Below, in pieces: positions 23,566 to 37,470 of a stretch of 64,000 bases of DNA (position 1 is its first letter; every line of letters begins with the position of its first letter). Source of the DNA: Megalonaias nervosa (lineage: Eukaryota > Mollusca > Bivalvia > Unionida > Unionidae); contig JAECUM010017308.1 in assembly GCA_016617855.1 (NCBI GenBank), forward strand, positions 16,156 through 80,155. The letters run 5' to 3'. The notes below the pieces were generated by a model that saw only the letters and a list, made by a program, of their open reading frames with translations, searched no databases and was not told the DNA's origin. A program made the position numbers and the translations under genes.

Positions 23566-25013
23566 GCTATATGGTAGCTATGCCCCAGCTTTCAGCTTAT
23601 GACTGAAATGAGTTTTTGGTATACTACATGCATACTGTTCTACCTAGAATCATAAAACCTGGTGAGCGAATGCATCTTGGTAAGTTCTTCATCCTTTTGC
23701 AAAAAAAGTTTTATTTGATCTATATTGCATACATCAATGACTTTGTTGAAACTTTGTGTTCATTTTTTGGGAGTTCATGTTCAGATCATGAATGTTGATA
23801 ATTGATATCCTTACAACAAGAGAAGGTCACTGTGACCTAGATATTTTATGCTTCATTTACACAAGTATTTGTATTTAGTTAATGACCACATTGATTTTTT
23901 CAATGCTATATACATCCTAACCTATAAACAAGGCCCTGTTGATATGTGTAGTTGGAAGTAACATTTATTAAATGACAAACTTTCCATAATAATGAATGTA
24001 CAACAGGTTAACTACATATGCATGTGAATAAGTGTCGGAATTAGACAGTGGACAACATGCTACATGCTTTTCATGTAAAGCCTCAACTCTCATGAAGGTT
24101 ACTACTGATGCATTCTGTACTGACTGCCACTCCAAGGATGCTCAAAGCCCCTGATTTAACCCAGTAAAATTGGAATCTGGGAGTGGACAATGATAATACC
24201 GTAGGTTCAGAAGCAGATTTTAGGAATACTGATTTTAAAATAATAATCTTGTTTTTTATCAGCTCGATTTGAAGTATTTTTTCATTGATGGTTTGATTTT
24301 CAAACTCTTATGTAAAATTTGTACTGAAAAATTTGTCTTTCCTTGACAATGTAAATAGTTAATTGAAAAAGTTGATTATTTCTTTACAGAAAAGAATTCT
24401 TAATAAAGAAAATAGTTTTTATATTAGAAATGTAACAATTTTGTAAAGATTGGTAGTTGTTTTGTAACAGAGAGGACTTGTCAGAAGTATTTTTTTTAAT
24501 GGAAACATTAATTTTGACAAGCTCAGCCAGTAAAGACACTTTTGTGAATAAAAGCAATCACTTTCATGAAGGTTTCTTCAGTATTGGTTGCTCAAATTTT
24601 CATTATACATTTGCAGTGATGCATATGTGAAATATATTTTCTTATGAAACAATATCTTATATTTGAGAAGAAGAAAAGCTAGAAAAGAATTGTTTCAGAG
24701 ACCAAAAATGTGTCTTATAATCCCCAACCATGACAATGAATGTCATTCTATGACAGCAGTAAATCAATCTCCATTCATAACATTAATGTTGTGACTTGTT
24801 TTTACAGGAAAAGCTTTGTGAAAAAGGTGATTGTTTCACTTAAAGGTTTTTTTTTTCATTAAAAGTCACTTTTATTTGTCAGGTTACATTTTTCATACAG
24901 AAACTCTCTCCTTTCAAAGTCCAAGTTTCAGTAAAGTGTATCTGCCCATCCATTTTTTTAAATTCATTATTTTGATCACTTCAGTGGACAATCGCATTAC
25001 GGAGCTATTAAAA

Positions 25014-25014
<1 letters not shown>

Positions 25015-25060
<46 letters not shown>
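25015..25060. repeat. (TTA)n microsatellite
   Basis: About 15 uninterrupted units; it encodes the isoleucine run of the spurious frame at 24831-25070. Confidence 0.95.
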
Positions 25061-25539
25061 CTTTAATTAGCATTCTTTTGATATTTATTATGAAACTCAG
25101 TTTATTTTCTTGGCTTCAGGACTTTCTGAAATTAAGAAATATTTAATCCTCACAAATCATGGGGAAAATCTACAAGACTCCATTTTAAAAAAGAAAATGG
25201 ACACAGAAGGAGTGTAGCAAATTTTTTATGCAGTATTTATTCAGGAAAGCATTTTCATGTATAATTTATATCAATATAATTTATATGGGGAATCAGTAGA
25301 AAGTTGGAAGCTTGTTGAAAACTGTCTCTCCTGTTATTGAGAAATTTTTAACAATAATCGTCTACCGATTTAAAGTAGATAAATCATATATAACAGTATA
25401 CTTGATCATTTGTAGCATATGTAATTGTTTCAAAGCTCATTTAATGGTTAAAAAAAGATGGAATACTCTTGTGTCGTTGTGACCTTTGTGTTAACTTGAA
25501 AATCGTTTAGCGATTTTTTTTTTATTTTTTTTTTATCAG

Positions 25540-25781
25540 TGCCTGGCGAAGATATATTTATTGAATAATCTGAGCGCCAGTCCAAGTCCGCATTCGTTAA
25601 CGTCCGCATTTTTATCACCAACATTTCCGGATACTCTTTAAAGTTAAAGGCCTGAAACTTGCAATATAGGAACGAAAATGACGAAGAAAATGATGAAGAA
25701 ATAAATGTGTACACAGTGTTCATGAACTAAGCATTTACAAATTGTCATCTGATTTGAACGTTTTTTATTTTGTGCACATGG
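25540..25781 (+). promoter_or_regulatory. CpG-rich promoter and candidate first exon of zinc-finger gene B
   Basis: A CpG-richer block ending in a strong donor (atgg|gtaagt; exon end 25781). The ATG at 25778-25780 plus one base joins in phase to exon 2 at 30347, giving a start MVHVEYKMES. The total coding length of exons 25778-25781, 30347-30484 and 33230-35244 is 2157 nt, exactly 719 codons including the stop. The diverged counterpart of this block is at 4140-4431 before gene A. The promoter and start assignment are inference; a transcript would settle them. Confidence 0.45.
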
Positions 25782-28700
25782 GTAAGTAGACTAGTAGAGC
25801 TTGGAATTAGGTAACTGAATAAGCCAATAACATAAAAGTTTATGCAATGGATGTAATTTCGATCGATGCATTAATGTTAGCAAGCCGTTAGCCAAAAAGG
25901 AAAGAGCCAGCTGTAAGTCACCCTTGTTACAGGTAGCAGACACAAGCTTAACGTTGCAAGAGCAGTAGCCTGAAGAGAAACAAAAATTATAATGAGTGAC
26001 AGAAGTTACTCAGATTATTCCTTTGACCCGTTCTGAACCGGACCTAGGACCGCAATAACAGACGTCCTTCTTGATATACTTGTGTTGCTTGAGTGTGACT
26101 TACTGCTTCAAGCACAAACGGAGTTATGTAGCATGTTCTAGGGATAACAGGCCAAATTTAAAATTTCATCTCAGGTTAATAAATGTATTTTTGAGAAGGT
26201 CAGAGCATCAAAAATAACAAAGTACAAATAAAATATAATCCATTACATGGTTTTTTGCTCATAGCAAGTGCAAACAACATATTTTATTACTTGTAAAAAA
26301 ATTCTCCAAAAACAGAGCATTTTTTTATACAGTGTATATATTGTATACAAATCCAGTAATGGAATGCTTTTTGGTGTTAATTAATGAAATAGTCACTAGA
26401 GGATATAACCAGACTGTTCTTGAAGTATTATTTACAAATGTATGTGGTATGTAAAAGGAGTTTTGGGGAAATGTGCCTTGGCTAATACAGAATTTGCAGC
26501 TTTAATTACTCAGAATTTACAGTGATGAGTGTCTGAAAGCCAAATTATGTGAAAAGCTTTTCTTTATTCACGTTTTATTCATGTGAAAGTGAAAAACAAA
26601 AGGGATTGGTAACATCCACCTCCTTACTTTTAAAAAAAAAGATCTATAATGACATTGTAACAAGACAGTCCAGGTATTTATTCCTTATAAATGCCTACCT
26701 GTATGAGAATGTTTTCAGACCAATTCATCTACAAATATTGTATTTTTGAATGCAGGTGTACATAAAATATTTTTTCTCTAATATTTCCTATGAAAAGTTA
26801 AATATAGTACTGTATATACTTTTTATTTTTATTTTTTTATTTTGTTGTTGCTTTATTGCACAGTTGGATTGTGCAGGTATTTTTTGTCATAACAATATGA
26901 ATTTATTTCTTAAACAGTATAAAATAATAATAAAATCACAGACAAATGAAGATGTTTATGCAGGAGGTATGGATGCTACAACAACCTGAGCTGTGAGCAG
27001 CCTTAAAATCTTTAAAAGTTATTTTTTTTTTTAATTATGGGGAAGGGGTCTTATTCTTCTAACAGAAAACAATCATATCTCATCTGTGAAGACACAAGCA
27101 CAAATTTATATTAATCTTTACTACTACATTAATTTCATATCCAAAGGTATCAAGCAGGTTTGATACTATTTTGTAGCAGTAATAATAAAAACAAACTGCT
27201 TGGTTATGGATAGCAGTAGCAACAATATTTATAATCAGCGAGTATATAGTTGCTACCAAAGGAATCTGACGTTTTTGCAGTATAGTACCTTACAATAAAT
27301 CACCTTATATGTACTATAAATATATGTATATTTAGTGATAAGGTGATTTCATGTTGTCACAGATTTTGTTGTACTTTGTTGATAAAACATCGGACTTTTG
27401 TGGTTGCTACCTCTACCTGCTGCTTAAGGGAGAGTACTGACATGCATTTCTGGTTAAAGATGAGACGGGGGGGTGATGTTATAATACAGCTGTATTCCCA
27501 CGAAACGAAGATAAGTACCATAAAGTTCTTGACTCATTCTACATTTAGACATATAAATTAAACCTCTCCCGCATGAAACCCTCCCTGATCCACATTTTGT
27601 GGGTTTTTCAGGAAAATTTTTCTCTGAGTCGTATCAAATTCTTACCAATAATATATAGTTTCAAACAAAAGCCAAAGTTTCCTTTGTGCAGGTTATGATG
27701 TAATATTTTCCAGCTACTCATGAAATTATCCAATCAAATTTAAAAGAATGGGAGCCCCGTAACAAGGGGTACCCTCTCTGTACAAAAATAGTAAAATGGT
27801 GGCACTCAGCCCAACTGAAGCGCCCCCTAGTTACGTTGTTATCGCTACATGTTCCTCTGTACAGATGGGGGTACTATTGGCCAAGAATATCTCATGTACT
27901 TGGCAGCTCATATTAACACTTTTCCACGTTTAAGAGTTTAATGTTTTTTCTGAGTTTATCGTGGTATAAACTGTCATTTGCAAACTTGTACAGTTTTGGC
28001 AACTGAAACAATGTTAAGCTGTTTTAGATGCAATTATTTATAATTTTATTTATTTTATTGTTATTTTGTTGTTTTTAAAAGCTATTTTCTATCAGTTTTT
28101 AGAGCCTGTTTAAGCATTTGAATTCTTTTGGAGGGCATTAGTTATGTAGCTATTTATAGAATAGAGGATTCTCCATCTGCAACGTAATAGCTAAATCAGT
28201 ATCAAAAAAAAAAATTCTACCAGTGGTAGGCAGTCCAAGGTTTTGAACATTCCACAGCATGGTCTTAATCTTTTATCTAAATTAGCATATGTGATCTGAG
28301 TAGAAGTTTAATATTCAAAGCAAAGGATGTGTTGTTTTGTTTGACATACGAATGACTCTTGGATTTTATGCTATCATGAGCTCATTGTGACTTGGCCAAA
28401 TCATTATTGTCCAGACATGTTAGTAACCAATTTTCGCATCTTTAAATCTATTTTTTTGTTGATTAGACCCTAGCAGTTTAGGTTTCCTAAAGGGCTACTT
28501 ACAAATGAAATTTAGACTATCGGTAACTGGTTATTGTGATGGAGGTCCAATAGTCAAACAGTGCAAGACATCAAGACTGACAGTTATGATCAGGGGTGTA
28601 GTGAATCTCCCACTTACCCTAGTCCTACAATGTAAAACGTATCACGTTATTTATGTGAGGGTGATTCGTCTTACATTGAATAACTACCACTCACCCCACA

Positions 28701-30346
28701 TCATAACTATCAAGGTCAGCATCTTACATTGAAGGATTGTGAATCCAATTATTATAATGTTAGTCTTTGAACCCCCTCCTCCCAATCCCTATATCCATTT
28801 ACCTATAGTTTTAAATTCATTTGTAATGAGCTGTGGTGAAAGTGCTATAGCCAACTTTTCTTTTTCAAATCTAGTCAAAGAAAGAATTGTTTGTATTCAG
28901 AAAAACAGCAAAGATGTGTTATTTGATTCTGTCCAATCAATTCAGTTTTCTAAATAAAATATAAACCCACCATTTTTAGTTTGTTTTAATTGCATGCATT
29001 TTCATGCCTTCCAATTCAGTGTTTACGTTGGTTATTTTGCATGTGTCTCTATCTATAGAAGTTAATATAAGGTAGTTCTCCTTACAGTTTAGACAAAATA
29101 AACGCAATTGGGTCTTTTCACATGATTATGTTCTGACCAGTGGAAATCTATCCTTCATTTATCAACTGATGCAGCTGCAATTAAAGTTTAATTACTTTGG
29201 TCCAACTAGACTTTTTATGATATCTTTATCTTATAGGAATAAAAGCCAGACACAAGCATGTGGATGTGTTTTCAGGGTATGATGACATACATTTCAGTTG
29301 GCTCAGACGGATGGTAGAAATGCGCAGAAATGGACAATGAAGGGAAATAGTATGAGGAAGGTTTGCAAGGATGGGATTTTGGTAGTAAAAGATCATTAAT
29401 GATTTTTGAGTTTGCGTTAATACCCGAGACATGCTCAGTAACTGAACATTTCGACTTTCTACATGCGCTATTTAGTATGCTTCTCTATTTTAAAATTTTA
29501 AAAAATATTTATGGGAAGAAAAAAGTGAGAATTATGCAGAAACTGGCAGTTGGGAATCCTAATTAAAATCTGTGAATTTTGTAGGAAATCGGGGCAATTA
29601 TCACCTGTATGATCATACAGTTACTATAATTAGTAGAATAAAATATCTTTTGATTTTAAATTTGAGATATGGGTGGCAGGGCTTCAGACACACCCTAGAT
29701 TTGGCTAAGGATTTGGACAGATTGGATATGATGGTTTTTGTCTTGCACTTGCAGGTTTAATGATGAGGAAAACTTGCTGTGAGAGGTCAGTATAAGTTTT
29801 AGTGTTGGATATTGGAAGAAATTTCATGATCAGCAATCAGTTTCTGATAACCTATTAGTGACTGATTAGTAATTGATTGATTTAGCCACCTGATGTCTTG
29901 CAAAAACCAGGGCTGTTTTTAAACCAATATTTTGAAGTTTGAAATAATGGAAATGTTGCAGAAATGAATTGTGACCAAAGTCAGTTTCAAAATCATAGTC
30001 AGTTGGTCATTCCAGTGAAAGGGAGTGATGCTGAAGTAAATAAATTCAATAGAACAGAACTCATACAGTGATTGCCCTTGAAGCATCTGTAGCAAAATCA
30101 CTTCATGGTCAAAACAAAAAACATCTTTTGGATGTAAGTAAGAAAAAAGTTTCTATAACAAAAGCTTGCCATTCTCTGGTCCTAGACTTTAAATTTTCAA
30201 CTTTGGTTTTCAGTTTCAATATATTGGACTGTCATTATTTTGGAGAAATGTAGCTCTGGGCTTCCATCTTCAAAATATTACAGCAAATTCTGTGTACTGT
30301 GGATATCCATTTGCCTGGTGTTGATTTCTAAATATATTAATTTCAG
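25782..30346. other. Intron 1 of zinc-finger gene B (proposed)
   Basis: No gene was recognised. A 12-bp-arm palindrome (aaatcacctta... / ...taaggtgattt) lies at 27297-27349. Short open frames (for example 26549-26749, 28505-28957) carry no domain and lack consistent splice context. Confidence 0.45.
27297..27349. repeat. Short palindrome (hairpin)
   Basis: Arms aaatcaccttat and ataaggtgattt flank an AT-rich loop of about 29 bases. Confidence 0.6.
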
Positions 30347-30484
30347 TGCATGTGGAATACAAGATGGAATCCTACTTGATCCTGCTGTATGTAACATTGG
30401 AGCAAGAGAATGCAATCCAAGCTTTGTTCAAGCAGCGGGACTGGTTATACAGCAGGATGAAGTTTACAAAGAATGATAATAATG
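30347..30484 (+). CDS. Zinc-finger gene B, exon 2
   Basis: A 138-bp exon between acceptor (atttcag ending 30346) and donor (gt at 30485). It encodes VHVEYKMESYLILLYVTLEQ and continues open to the donor. Length, phase and boundaries equal those of the paralogous exon at 9771-9908. The function of this N-terminal module is unknown; it is helical in appearance and carries no signal peptide or obvious metal ligands. Confidence 0.78.
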
Positions 30485-30731
30485 GTAAATGGAATGAGGC
30501 ACCTTGTAAAAGTGAATATTTTTAAATACTTTTTCTATTAAATTTTCAGTAAGAAAGGGACCTATGAAGGGTAATACATATTCATTTGCTGGGAAGCTAA
30601 AGTTTTACTGTAGTTTTACTTATTCAGTTAAAAAATGCTCACTTGTGGAAATGTGATATTTAATTAGAAATGTAATTGGCCTTTTAAGATAATTTAAAAA
30701 CAAAGTATTTGGATGTAGGAACCCTGAAAAA

Positions 30732-30987
30732 GTTGTTGTTGTTGTTGTTGTAGGGTTTAACGCCATTTTTGAGCACAAGATAGGCTATACATGGCGGCCA
30801 GCATAAATGGTGGACGAAGAACCTGGAAAAACCCCGGAAAGAACCACCGACCCACGAGAACATACTGGAAAGCTTTCTCACGTACCCACATTGGCCGAGC
30901 CCAAGACTTGAACCCACGCAGATAGAGGTGAGACAGCAGTGATCTGTAACGGTGAGCACTTTTGACCACTCGGCCACTCGGGGCCCC
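30732..30987 (-). repeat. tRNA-derived SINE, family 1, copy 2
   Basis: Same unit as at 18927 and 44817: tRNA-like head on the minus strand, body, and (TTG)n tail on the plus strand. Flanked by ccctgaaaa at 30722-30730 and 30989-30997, a target-site duplication. The minus-strand open frames 30684-30977 and 30757-30969 are translations of this SINE. Confidence 0.9.
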
Positions 30988-31074
30988 TCCCTGAAAATGT
31001 TACTGTCTGAAAGATTATTTACTAAACAGAGGTGACTTTCAGGCAGATTTGCTGTATTTTGAATTTTAGGTTGC

Positions 31075-31175
31075 TTAAATTATACAGTAGAACCTGTCTG
31101 GAAAGACAACCCTGTCTCAAAAGACAACCCACTCTTAAATTATACAGTAGAACTTGTCTGGAAAGATAACCCATT
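31075..31175. repeat. 60-bp tandem duplication, about 1.7 copies
   Basis: ttaaattatacagtagaacc starts at 31075 and, with one change, at 31135. Confidence 0.75.
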
Positions 31176-33229
31176 CTGCCAAAAGCATGGTCACTCAAGA
31201 CAAGTAGTATCTAATGATAAAATCACAATGCTATTTAATCAGTCAATCCATGCATTAAGAATATGGTTTATCATGGCTGATCAAATTTTTTTCTCAACCT
31301 CTTGTCCAGGACAAGTGGTTTCAGAAAATTTGCTTGTCCCACCTGCATTTTCACTTGTCCCAAAATTTAAATCTCTTGCCTTGGTTCAACAAGATGTCTG
31401 TATTTTAATGAACATGAAAAACAACCAAAGAAACAATGTACAGCATATTTATTTCTTCAAAGGGCTTACATGTTTGTTTTTGTTGTTGTCAGGGTATTTT
31501 GTATACACTGTTTCTTGCTAACATGTGTGGTAGCATCATTACTTCCATCAGCAACAGGAGAATTTTCTGGAAGACCTTCCCAAACTTCTCTCAAGACTCG
31601 ATAAATTGACAGAATAAAATCCCTTGCCTTGGGTCTGTTCTTATAATTAGTACCAAGTTTAAGACCACTCTTCTCTTGCAGTGAATGCAGCATTTCAGTA
31701 TAAATAAAGGTTTTCCATACTGGGGTAGGGTGTAGGCTGTCATTTGTATTTGTTTTGCATTTCATACTCATTCAGTTTTAAAATGGCCTTACTATTAGAG
31801 TGTTAGCAATTCTAAATTCAGGGATTTTCTACACATACTGGCTAATGTCAAGCATATAATGTGTTGCTCAGGCTTTTTGAGGTCCAAAATTGTCATGAGA
31901 CTTGCTTGATTAAATCGTAAATTTGTCAGCTCCACCAACAAATACACAGGCTGGATTTTCAACCTGTGTCATTTGGGGATATTGTTTGCAATAACTGCAA
32001 AACATCTTTCCATCAGGATCATTGAATTCAAGCTTTGGATAACTATCAACACAATGTGGCTGAAAATTTGTTTGTGTCATATTTGACATTTTTTGTTGCC
32101 AGAGTCTGGCTTATGTCACTTTGGAGGATTAGTTACCTCAGATTAAATGACAGCCTTACATTTTATCCATTCACTTTCATGTGAATTTCTCTTCTTTGAG
32201 TCTTCCTGATATCATCCTTGCAAAAATAATTTAATCAACTCTTTTTATCCAAGGAGAGATCACCTCATTTGAAAACTGCTTCTACTGATGTGATTATAGC
32301 ATACATTTTTTGTTATCCAGATGCAAACACTGACTGCTTCTTTTGTGTAATTTTTTAATCTTCAGACACAATACCACATGTTGAAGTCGATCCTCAGTAT
32401 AATCAGTTTAAAACCTTAAAGACTCATTACTGTTATTTAATTAATTCATAAAATAAATGGACACTTACGCTGATAAAGTGCCTTTCATTAATTTCATTGC
32501 ACTGACTCGGATGATTGATATCTAAGTGGGTTGAGTATATCTTGGGCAAATGCTGTATAACAAGGTTGTTTAAAGCACTGCTAATTAATTATGTTTGATT
32601 TGTTTGTTTGCAGAGTTTTGAATTGGCTGATAAATTTGGTTGATAAGCCCAATATGCAATCAAGCAGTAATAGAACTAGCACACACAGTTATTATATATA
32701 CTCGCTTATTAGTATGTATGTTTGTCTGTAGGTAGGTAGGTAGGTGTGTATGTATGTATGTATATACTAGATATTACTAGATGTATACTGAAGGTGCACA
32801 ACAGTTTTATAATTTCATCTACCTCCATGGAGGGGGGGGGCTAAGGGAGGAGGAATGGTTTTTACATGAAAGTGCTTGTAAGTCTTACTTGCCTGCAGAT
32901 CAGAGTGTCAAAACATTGCAGATGGAGTCTTGAATGACTCTCTGAGTCATGTCCTGTTTCAGAAACAGCAGGGATTATCCCCACCCAAAAACAGTGTTCA
33001 CATATATTCTAAATGGGCACGAAAATATGAATTTAGATATGGAACCAATATTGACCACAGAGAGGATCGATGCTGACTAGAAAGTTGGATCCAGGGCTTC
33101 AGATTTAAGGGTTAGGACAAAACATGGGAATGTGTGGATGTATGTATTTTACTCCAATTTTAAAATGGTTTTATTATGTAGTAAAATCTTTCTTTCTGTA
33201 ATTTATATGAGGTATATATATATTTTCAG

Positions 33230-35244
33230 AAGCTGGGAGTGATTTAGCAAGTCCCAGAAACAGATTCGACTCTTCCCACAGTGGATCCTTGGAAAGCAGT
33301 ATGGAGTTATCTTCATTTAGCCAGGCTTTAGGAAGTAATTGCAAAAGAACTGCAAAAGACACGTGCTGTATATACTGGAGAGGCAGCTTAGAATCAGAAG
33401 ACGAAAGTGCCAGTGATAGAAATGAATCAAATTTTAAAAATATCACAAAGAAAATATTCTCAATAAATAAAGGTGATGATGAAGTAGCTAATGTGTTTCA
33501 TGTTTCATCATCTTTACAGAAAGTTATATGTAGCAACCAGTCAAAAGAATTCGATGAAGTTAGAATTGATAATTCCACTTTTCCTGAGGGAGAGTCAAAT
33601 TTTAAATGTCATCAGTTTGATAAAAGTTCGAGTCCCCTAAGGTCACATGCACAAGATTCCTGTAACTGTGACAGAATCGATGACAAATATGTGGAGGATG
33701 ATCATGACCAGTTATCTTATGAAATCCAGGTAAAACATGAAGGTGATGACCTCGACTCAACCAAACCTGAAATACATGCTTATGGTAGTCTTCAGGGTAT
33801 TTCTTCTGAACAGCCACAGGTGAATGTTGCCCCTGATATGTTCCTAACCCCAACTTCAGTAACGGTAGCCCAATATTTTGATAAATTTCAGAGAGACTCT
33901 GCTTTCAGTCGAAAAGAAGCATTGCGGAGGGTTTATCAGAAGAAGAGTAGAGTTTTAGAACAAAATAATGAGGACAGAAGGACATTAGAAAACCAAGGCA
34001 AGGGAGAAATGTTCAAACGCCAGATAACAAGTCCTCCAGTAAGTAAAGAGACCGAGGTAGGAAGAAAAAAGGGGAAAGGCTTCACAAGGAAAATGAAGGG
34101 CATGGTTTCAAAACATTGTTTATCAGATTGCAACAATAAGTGTGAAAAAATGATCTTAGAAAACTCTGACCATAAAAAACATTTAAAAGAAATTTCTCAG
34201 GATAGAACAGAGATGGAGTTAGAGCAGAATTTAATGAGTCATACGAATACAGGGAATTCAGGAAAAACTGAATCAGATAGCAACAAACTTGTTGAAAGCA
34301 TGACTTTGGAAAACTCTTCAGAGCATAATGAAAGTTTTTCAGAAATTTCTGAAGAAAGAACAATGCTGGGTTTAGAAGAGATTCAAACTGGCCATACAAT
34401 TACAGACAGCTTGAAAAATTCTGCAGTGCTTACAGAATCCAATTCCAATATTGCAAATAATGGAAAATCTAAAATGGAAAAAGGGCGCATTTTTTGTGAG
34501 GACTGCAAGGAAAGTTTCAAGTTGGCAGGAAAATTCAGAAGGCATAAGAGAGATGGCAAGTGTGTGTTTCATTGTGAATTTTGTGGGAAAAGATACATTT
34601 CTAAAGATTATGCATCATTTATGGTGCATAGAAGGTATCACATGGACAATCGTCCTTACAAGTGTGAGATATGTAACAAAGCATACAAGTTTGAGTACAA
34701 ATTGAAAGTTCATATCCGAAATCACACTGGAGAACGGCCCTGGGTGTGTGAAGTTTGTGGTGCTCGGTTCATGGCACCTTTTAATTTGAAACAACACAAG
34801 CTTGCAATACACTCTGATGAAATACACATATGTGACATATGTGGTGTCAAACTTTGTAACAAAGGCTACCTAGATTGGCACAAAAAATTTGTTCATTCCA
34901 CTGAGCGACCCTTTACTTGTCCCACATGTGGAAAAAGTTTTAAGTCAAAACAGAATCTCAAGAATCATAAAGTTGTGCATGATGAAGCTCTTGCCTTTGT
35001 ATGTGACATATGTAGCAAAGGGTTCAAAACAAAAACTAGATTAAACTATCATGTGAGGCGTCATCAAAATGACAGAAGATATCAATGTGAGACTTGTGGT
35101 AAAGGGTTTTACTGTACAAAATCGCTGCGTGAGCATCAAATGATTCATTCAGGGGTTAAACCCTATAAATGCCAAACATGTGAGTACAGATGTACTCAGA
35201 AAGGTAATTTAGACAAACACATGAAGATTCATTTAAGTAAGTGA
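33230..35244 (+). CDS. C2H2 zinc-finger gene B, exon 3 (acidic region plus nine-finger array)
   Basis: The exon starts after acceptor tattttcag (ends 33229); two bases complete the codon split from exon 2 (EAGSDLASP). It is open for 671 codons to the stop at 35242-35244. The first two thirds are Ser/Glu/Lys-rich and probably disordered, with acidic (HEGDDLDS) and basic ([15 protein letters not shown]) blocks. From about 34490 there is one variant finger (FCEDC...HKRDGKC) followed by eight C2H2 fingers (for example [40 protein letters not shown]), with TGERPW-type linkers. It is a predicted nuclear DNA-binding regulator with unknown targets. With exons 1 and 2 the model gives 718 residues. It is a paralogue of gene A, which has a frameshift; this copy is intact. 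Confidence 0.93.
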
Positions 35245-37470
35245 CAATTACAGATCTTAGGTAGGAATCATGAGTAGTAGTCTCAAAATATCTTGTCATC
35301 CTGCCTGGGTAATATAATCTTCATGATTAGAATAAGGGTAACTAGGGGTAAAACATTCTGCTTGTACACTGGCATTTATGAGCGATAGCTGAGGACAGGC
35401 AAGTCAGTTTTTCTATATGCTTGTCTACTTAGACATCTGGCATTTTAAGAGAGATTCAATATTATGTACAGTGTAGGATGATCAAAAATTGATGTAGGCA
35501 AGTCACTTGCCATGCAGGACAAATAGAGAACTGAAAGTGTTTCAAGCTCTGTGGGACAAATAAGTTTTCAAGACTTGCAACTATATTGTGTATTTATATA
35601 CCTTATTACTCTTATGATGTGCTTTTCAGTCAGAAGTCAATGTCAGGATTTGAGGTTAAGTGTGAAAGTTTAAGGGACACATTTGGGTATGCGAAGAGTT
35701 TCTTCTTTCTGGTGTGGATGTATGAAATTCATTGTCATATGCAAAACTTGTATGTTTACCTCCAGACTTGAGAAATCCATTTGCCTACCAAGTGATGGAT
35801 GATCAGGGACAAGCCTATCATTTACTAAAATAAAATTACAGCCACATCAGCACATCAAGATGAGTTGCAGCTTAAAAGATAATGGAAGCCAAAGCTTCAC
35901 AGTATCATATTTTCTTCAGAAAATCTGTATGACCTTTTTCCATGATAACAGCATTACGTAGAATTTATAGAAATAAGACAAATCATTTGCAAACTCTAAT
36001 GGTGTGCACTTGTTTTTCTTGTTATGTTACTAGCACTTTGGTATGAATACAAGGGCCATTTAAGGATAAAAGAGCAGAGAGTTGGAACGTACTGAGGAGG
36101 TGTGTAATCCAGACTGTTTTAAGTGTTTCATGTTAGTGGTGTTACAGTTGATTAAAATAATCAAAAAGTGGTAGGAATAGCCAAAAGACCAAGCATTATG
36201 TTATGACTTTCAATAAATGATTTTAGATGATTCAAGGTTTCTTTGCCAGAAAATTGTTTACTTTCACCTTAAATTGATTTTAATATTTTATGTGCATCAC
36301 CACCCAACATGTATTATATCAATAATGCATCCTTTCAGACACACATTCTTATTAGTTATTGATCACCAGTATCAGCCATTTGGAGTTTTTAAAAGATAAC
36401 CAGGTGATTGTCCTGTGAATTCAGGGGCACAAAGCAATCTTTCATGTGTGCAAAGATGACATTTTCCATGAAAAGTATGGAAAACATCTCTGACCAATTA
36501 AAAAATTAGATATTTGATTCGTTCATTAGAACCAGTCATCACTTTTTAAATTTCATTTGATTCCCAGTACTATTTTATGTTGACAAGATCAATTAGAATT
36601 TCATTGTTGGTTTTTGAAACGAAGGTTCTCAATGCAACACCCTTACCTTTGTTCTGAAATGACTCTAATCTGCAATAATTGTTCCGTGGAACATTGTGTA
36701 TTGCCTTTTATGTAGATGCCAATTTTTGGAATTAACTTTGAATTTTTTCCCCATGATACTTACTCTATGATGATACTTTAGGAGTATGGGCACAGTACAA
36801 TGCAAATCCAGCCGTCCCCAAGTCAACTTTCAGCTATAAAAAAGCCAAAAGTTGTTTCCCCACATAGGTGGCAGTCATACAATAGTATCTCGGCTTGGCT
36901 ATAGGGATGGTGACAAAATCCCACCTATACTTAGCTACTTCTGGAGCAGAAAGCATGCTCTGCCAGTAGGATACAATGGGGGAAGATTTGAAAAAGTATA
37001 TTCCGTCCATATTTTATAAATGGGTATTATCGGAGAAAAATGTTTTGTTACAAAAATATATAACTTTCTTCTCAAATCTGTTATCCAGTCACAATACCTT
37101 AGGAGAATAGGTAAGAGGTGGAGGGAGTTAACCCTTTACATAAATAGGGACCATAACCAGATGCAGCTAACTGAGGACCCCCATCCTGGCGAATTTGGTG
37201 GAACAGTTGTGCTCAAATGATATGCTCATGGTGATTGCCCTTACCTCATTGGGTAAAATGCCACATTAACTTGATTTGATCTTGGGCAAGTTCTCTAAAA
37301 TCAAAACAAATAACCAATAGTATCTAGAATAATTAAGCCTGAATGGAGATATCAACCTTTCCATCTTTCAAAAATGTAAATAAGATCTCCCTCGTTGCAC
37401 TGACTCAGTTCATGTCATGTACCACTTCAGGGTCCTCAGTGGGTCCTTTAGATGACTTTAAGGTGAACAG
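35245..37470. other. 3' flank of gene B and non-coding DNA
   Basis: No gene was recognised. A possible polyadenylation signal AATAAA is at 35829-35834. Short open frames (35586-35771, 36217-36399) have no domain. Confidence 0.45.

Larger units (their letters stand above)
22616..25539. other. Non-coding host DNA upstream of zinc-finger gene B
   Basis: Holds the insertion-like element at 23235-23565 and a (TTA)n run at 25015-25060. No gene was recognised. Confidence 0.45.
30485..33229. other. Intron 2 of zinc-finger gene B
   Basis: Contains a family 1 SINE (30732-30987) and a 60-bp tandem duplication (31075-31175). The remainder is AT-rich with no recognised gene; a G-run (about 32831) and tatg-type repeats (about 32700-32765) are present. 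The frame at 31466-31771 on the minus strand has no recognisable domain. Confidence 0.55.

Noticed and set aside
24831..25070. 79-residue ORF with isoleucine run
   Set aside because: Caused by a (TTA)n microsatellite.
30684..30977. 97-residue minus-strand ORF with SPT-like sequence
   Set aside because: It is a translation of a tRNA-derived SINE; the same frame appears in the other copies.
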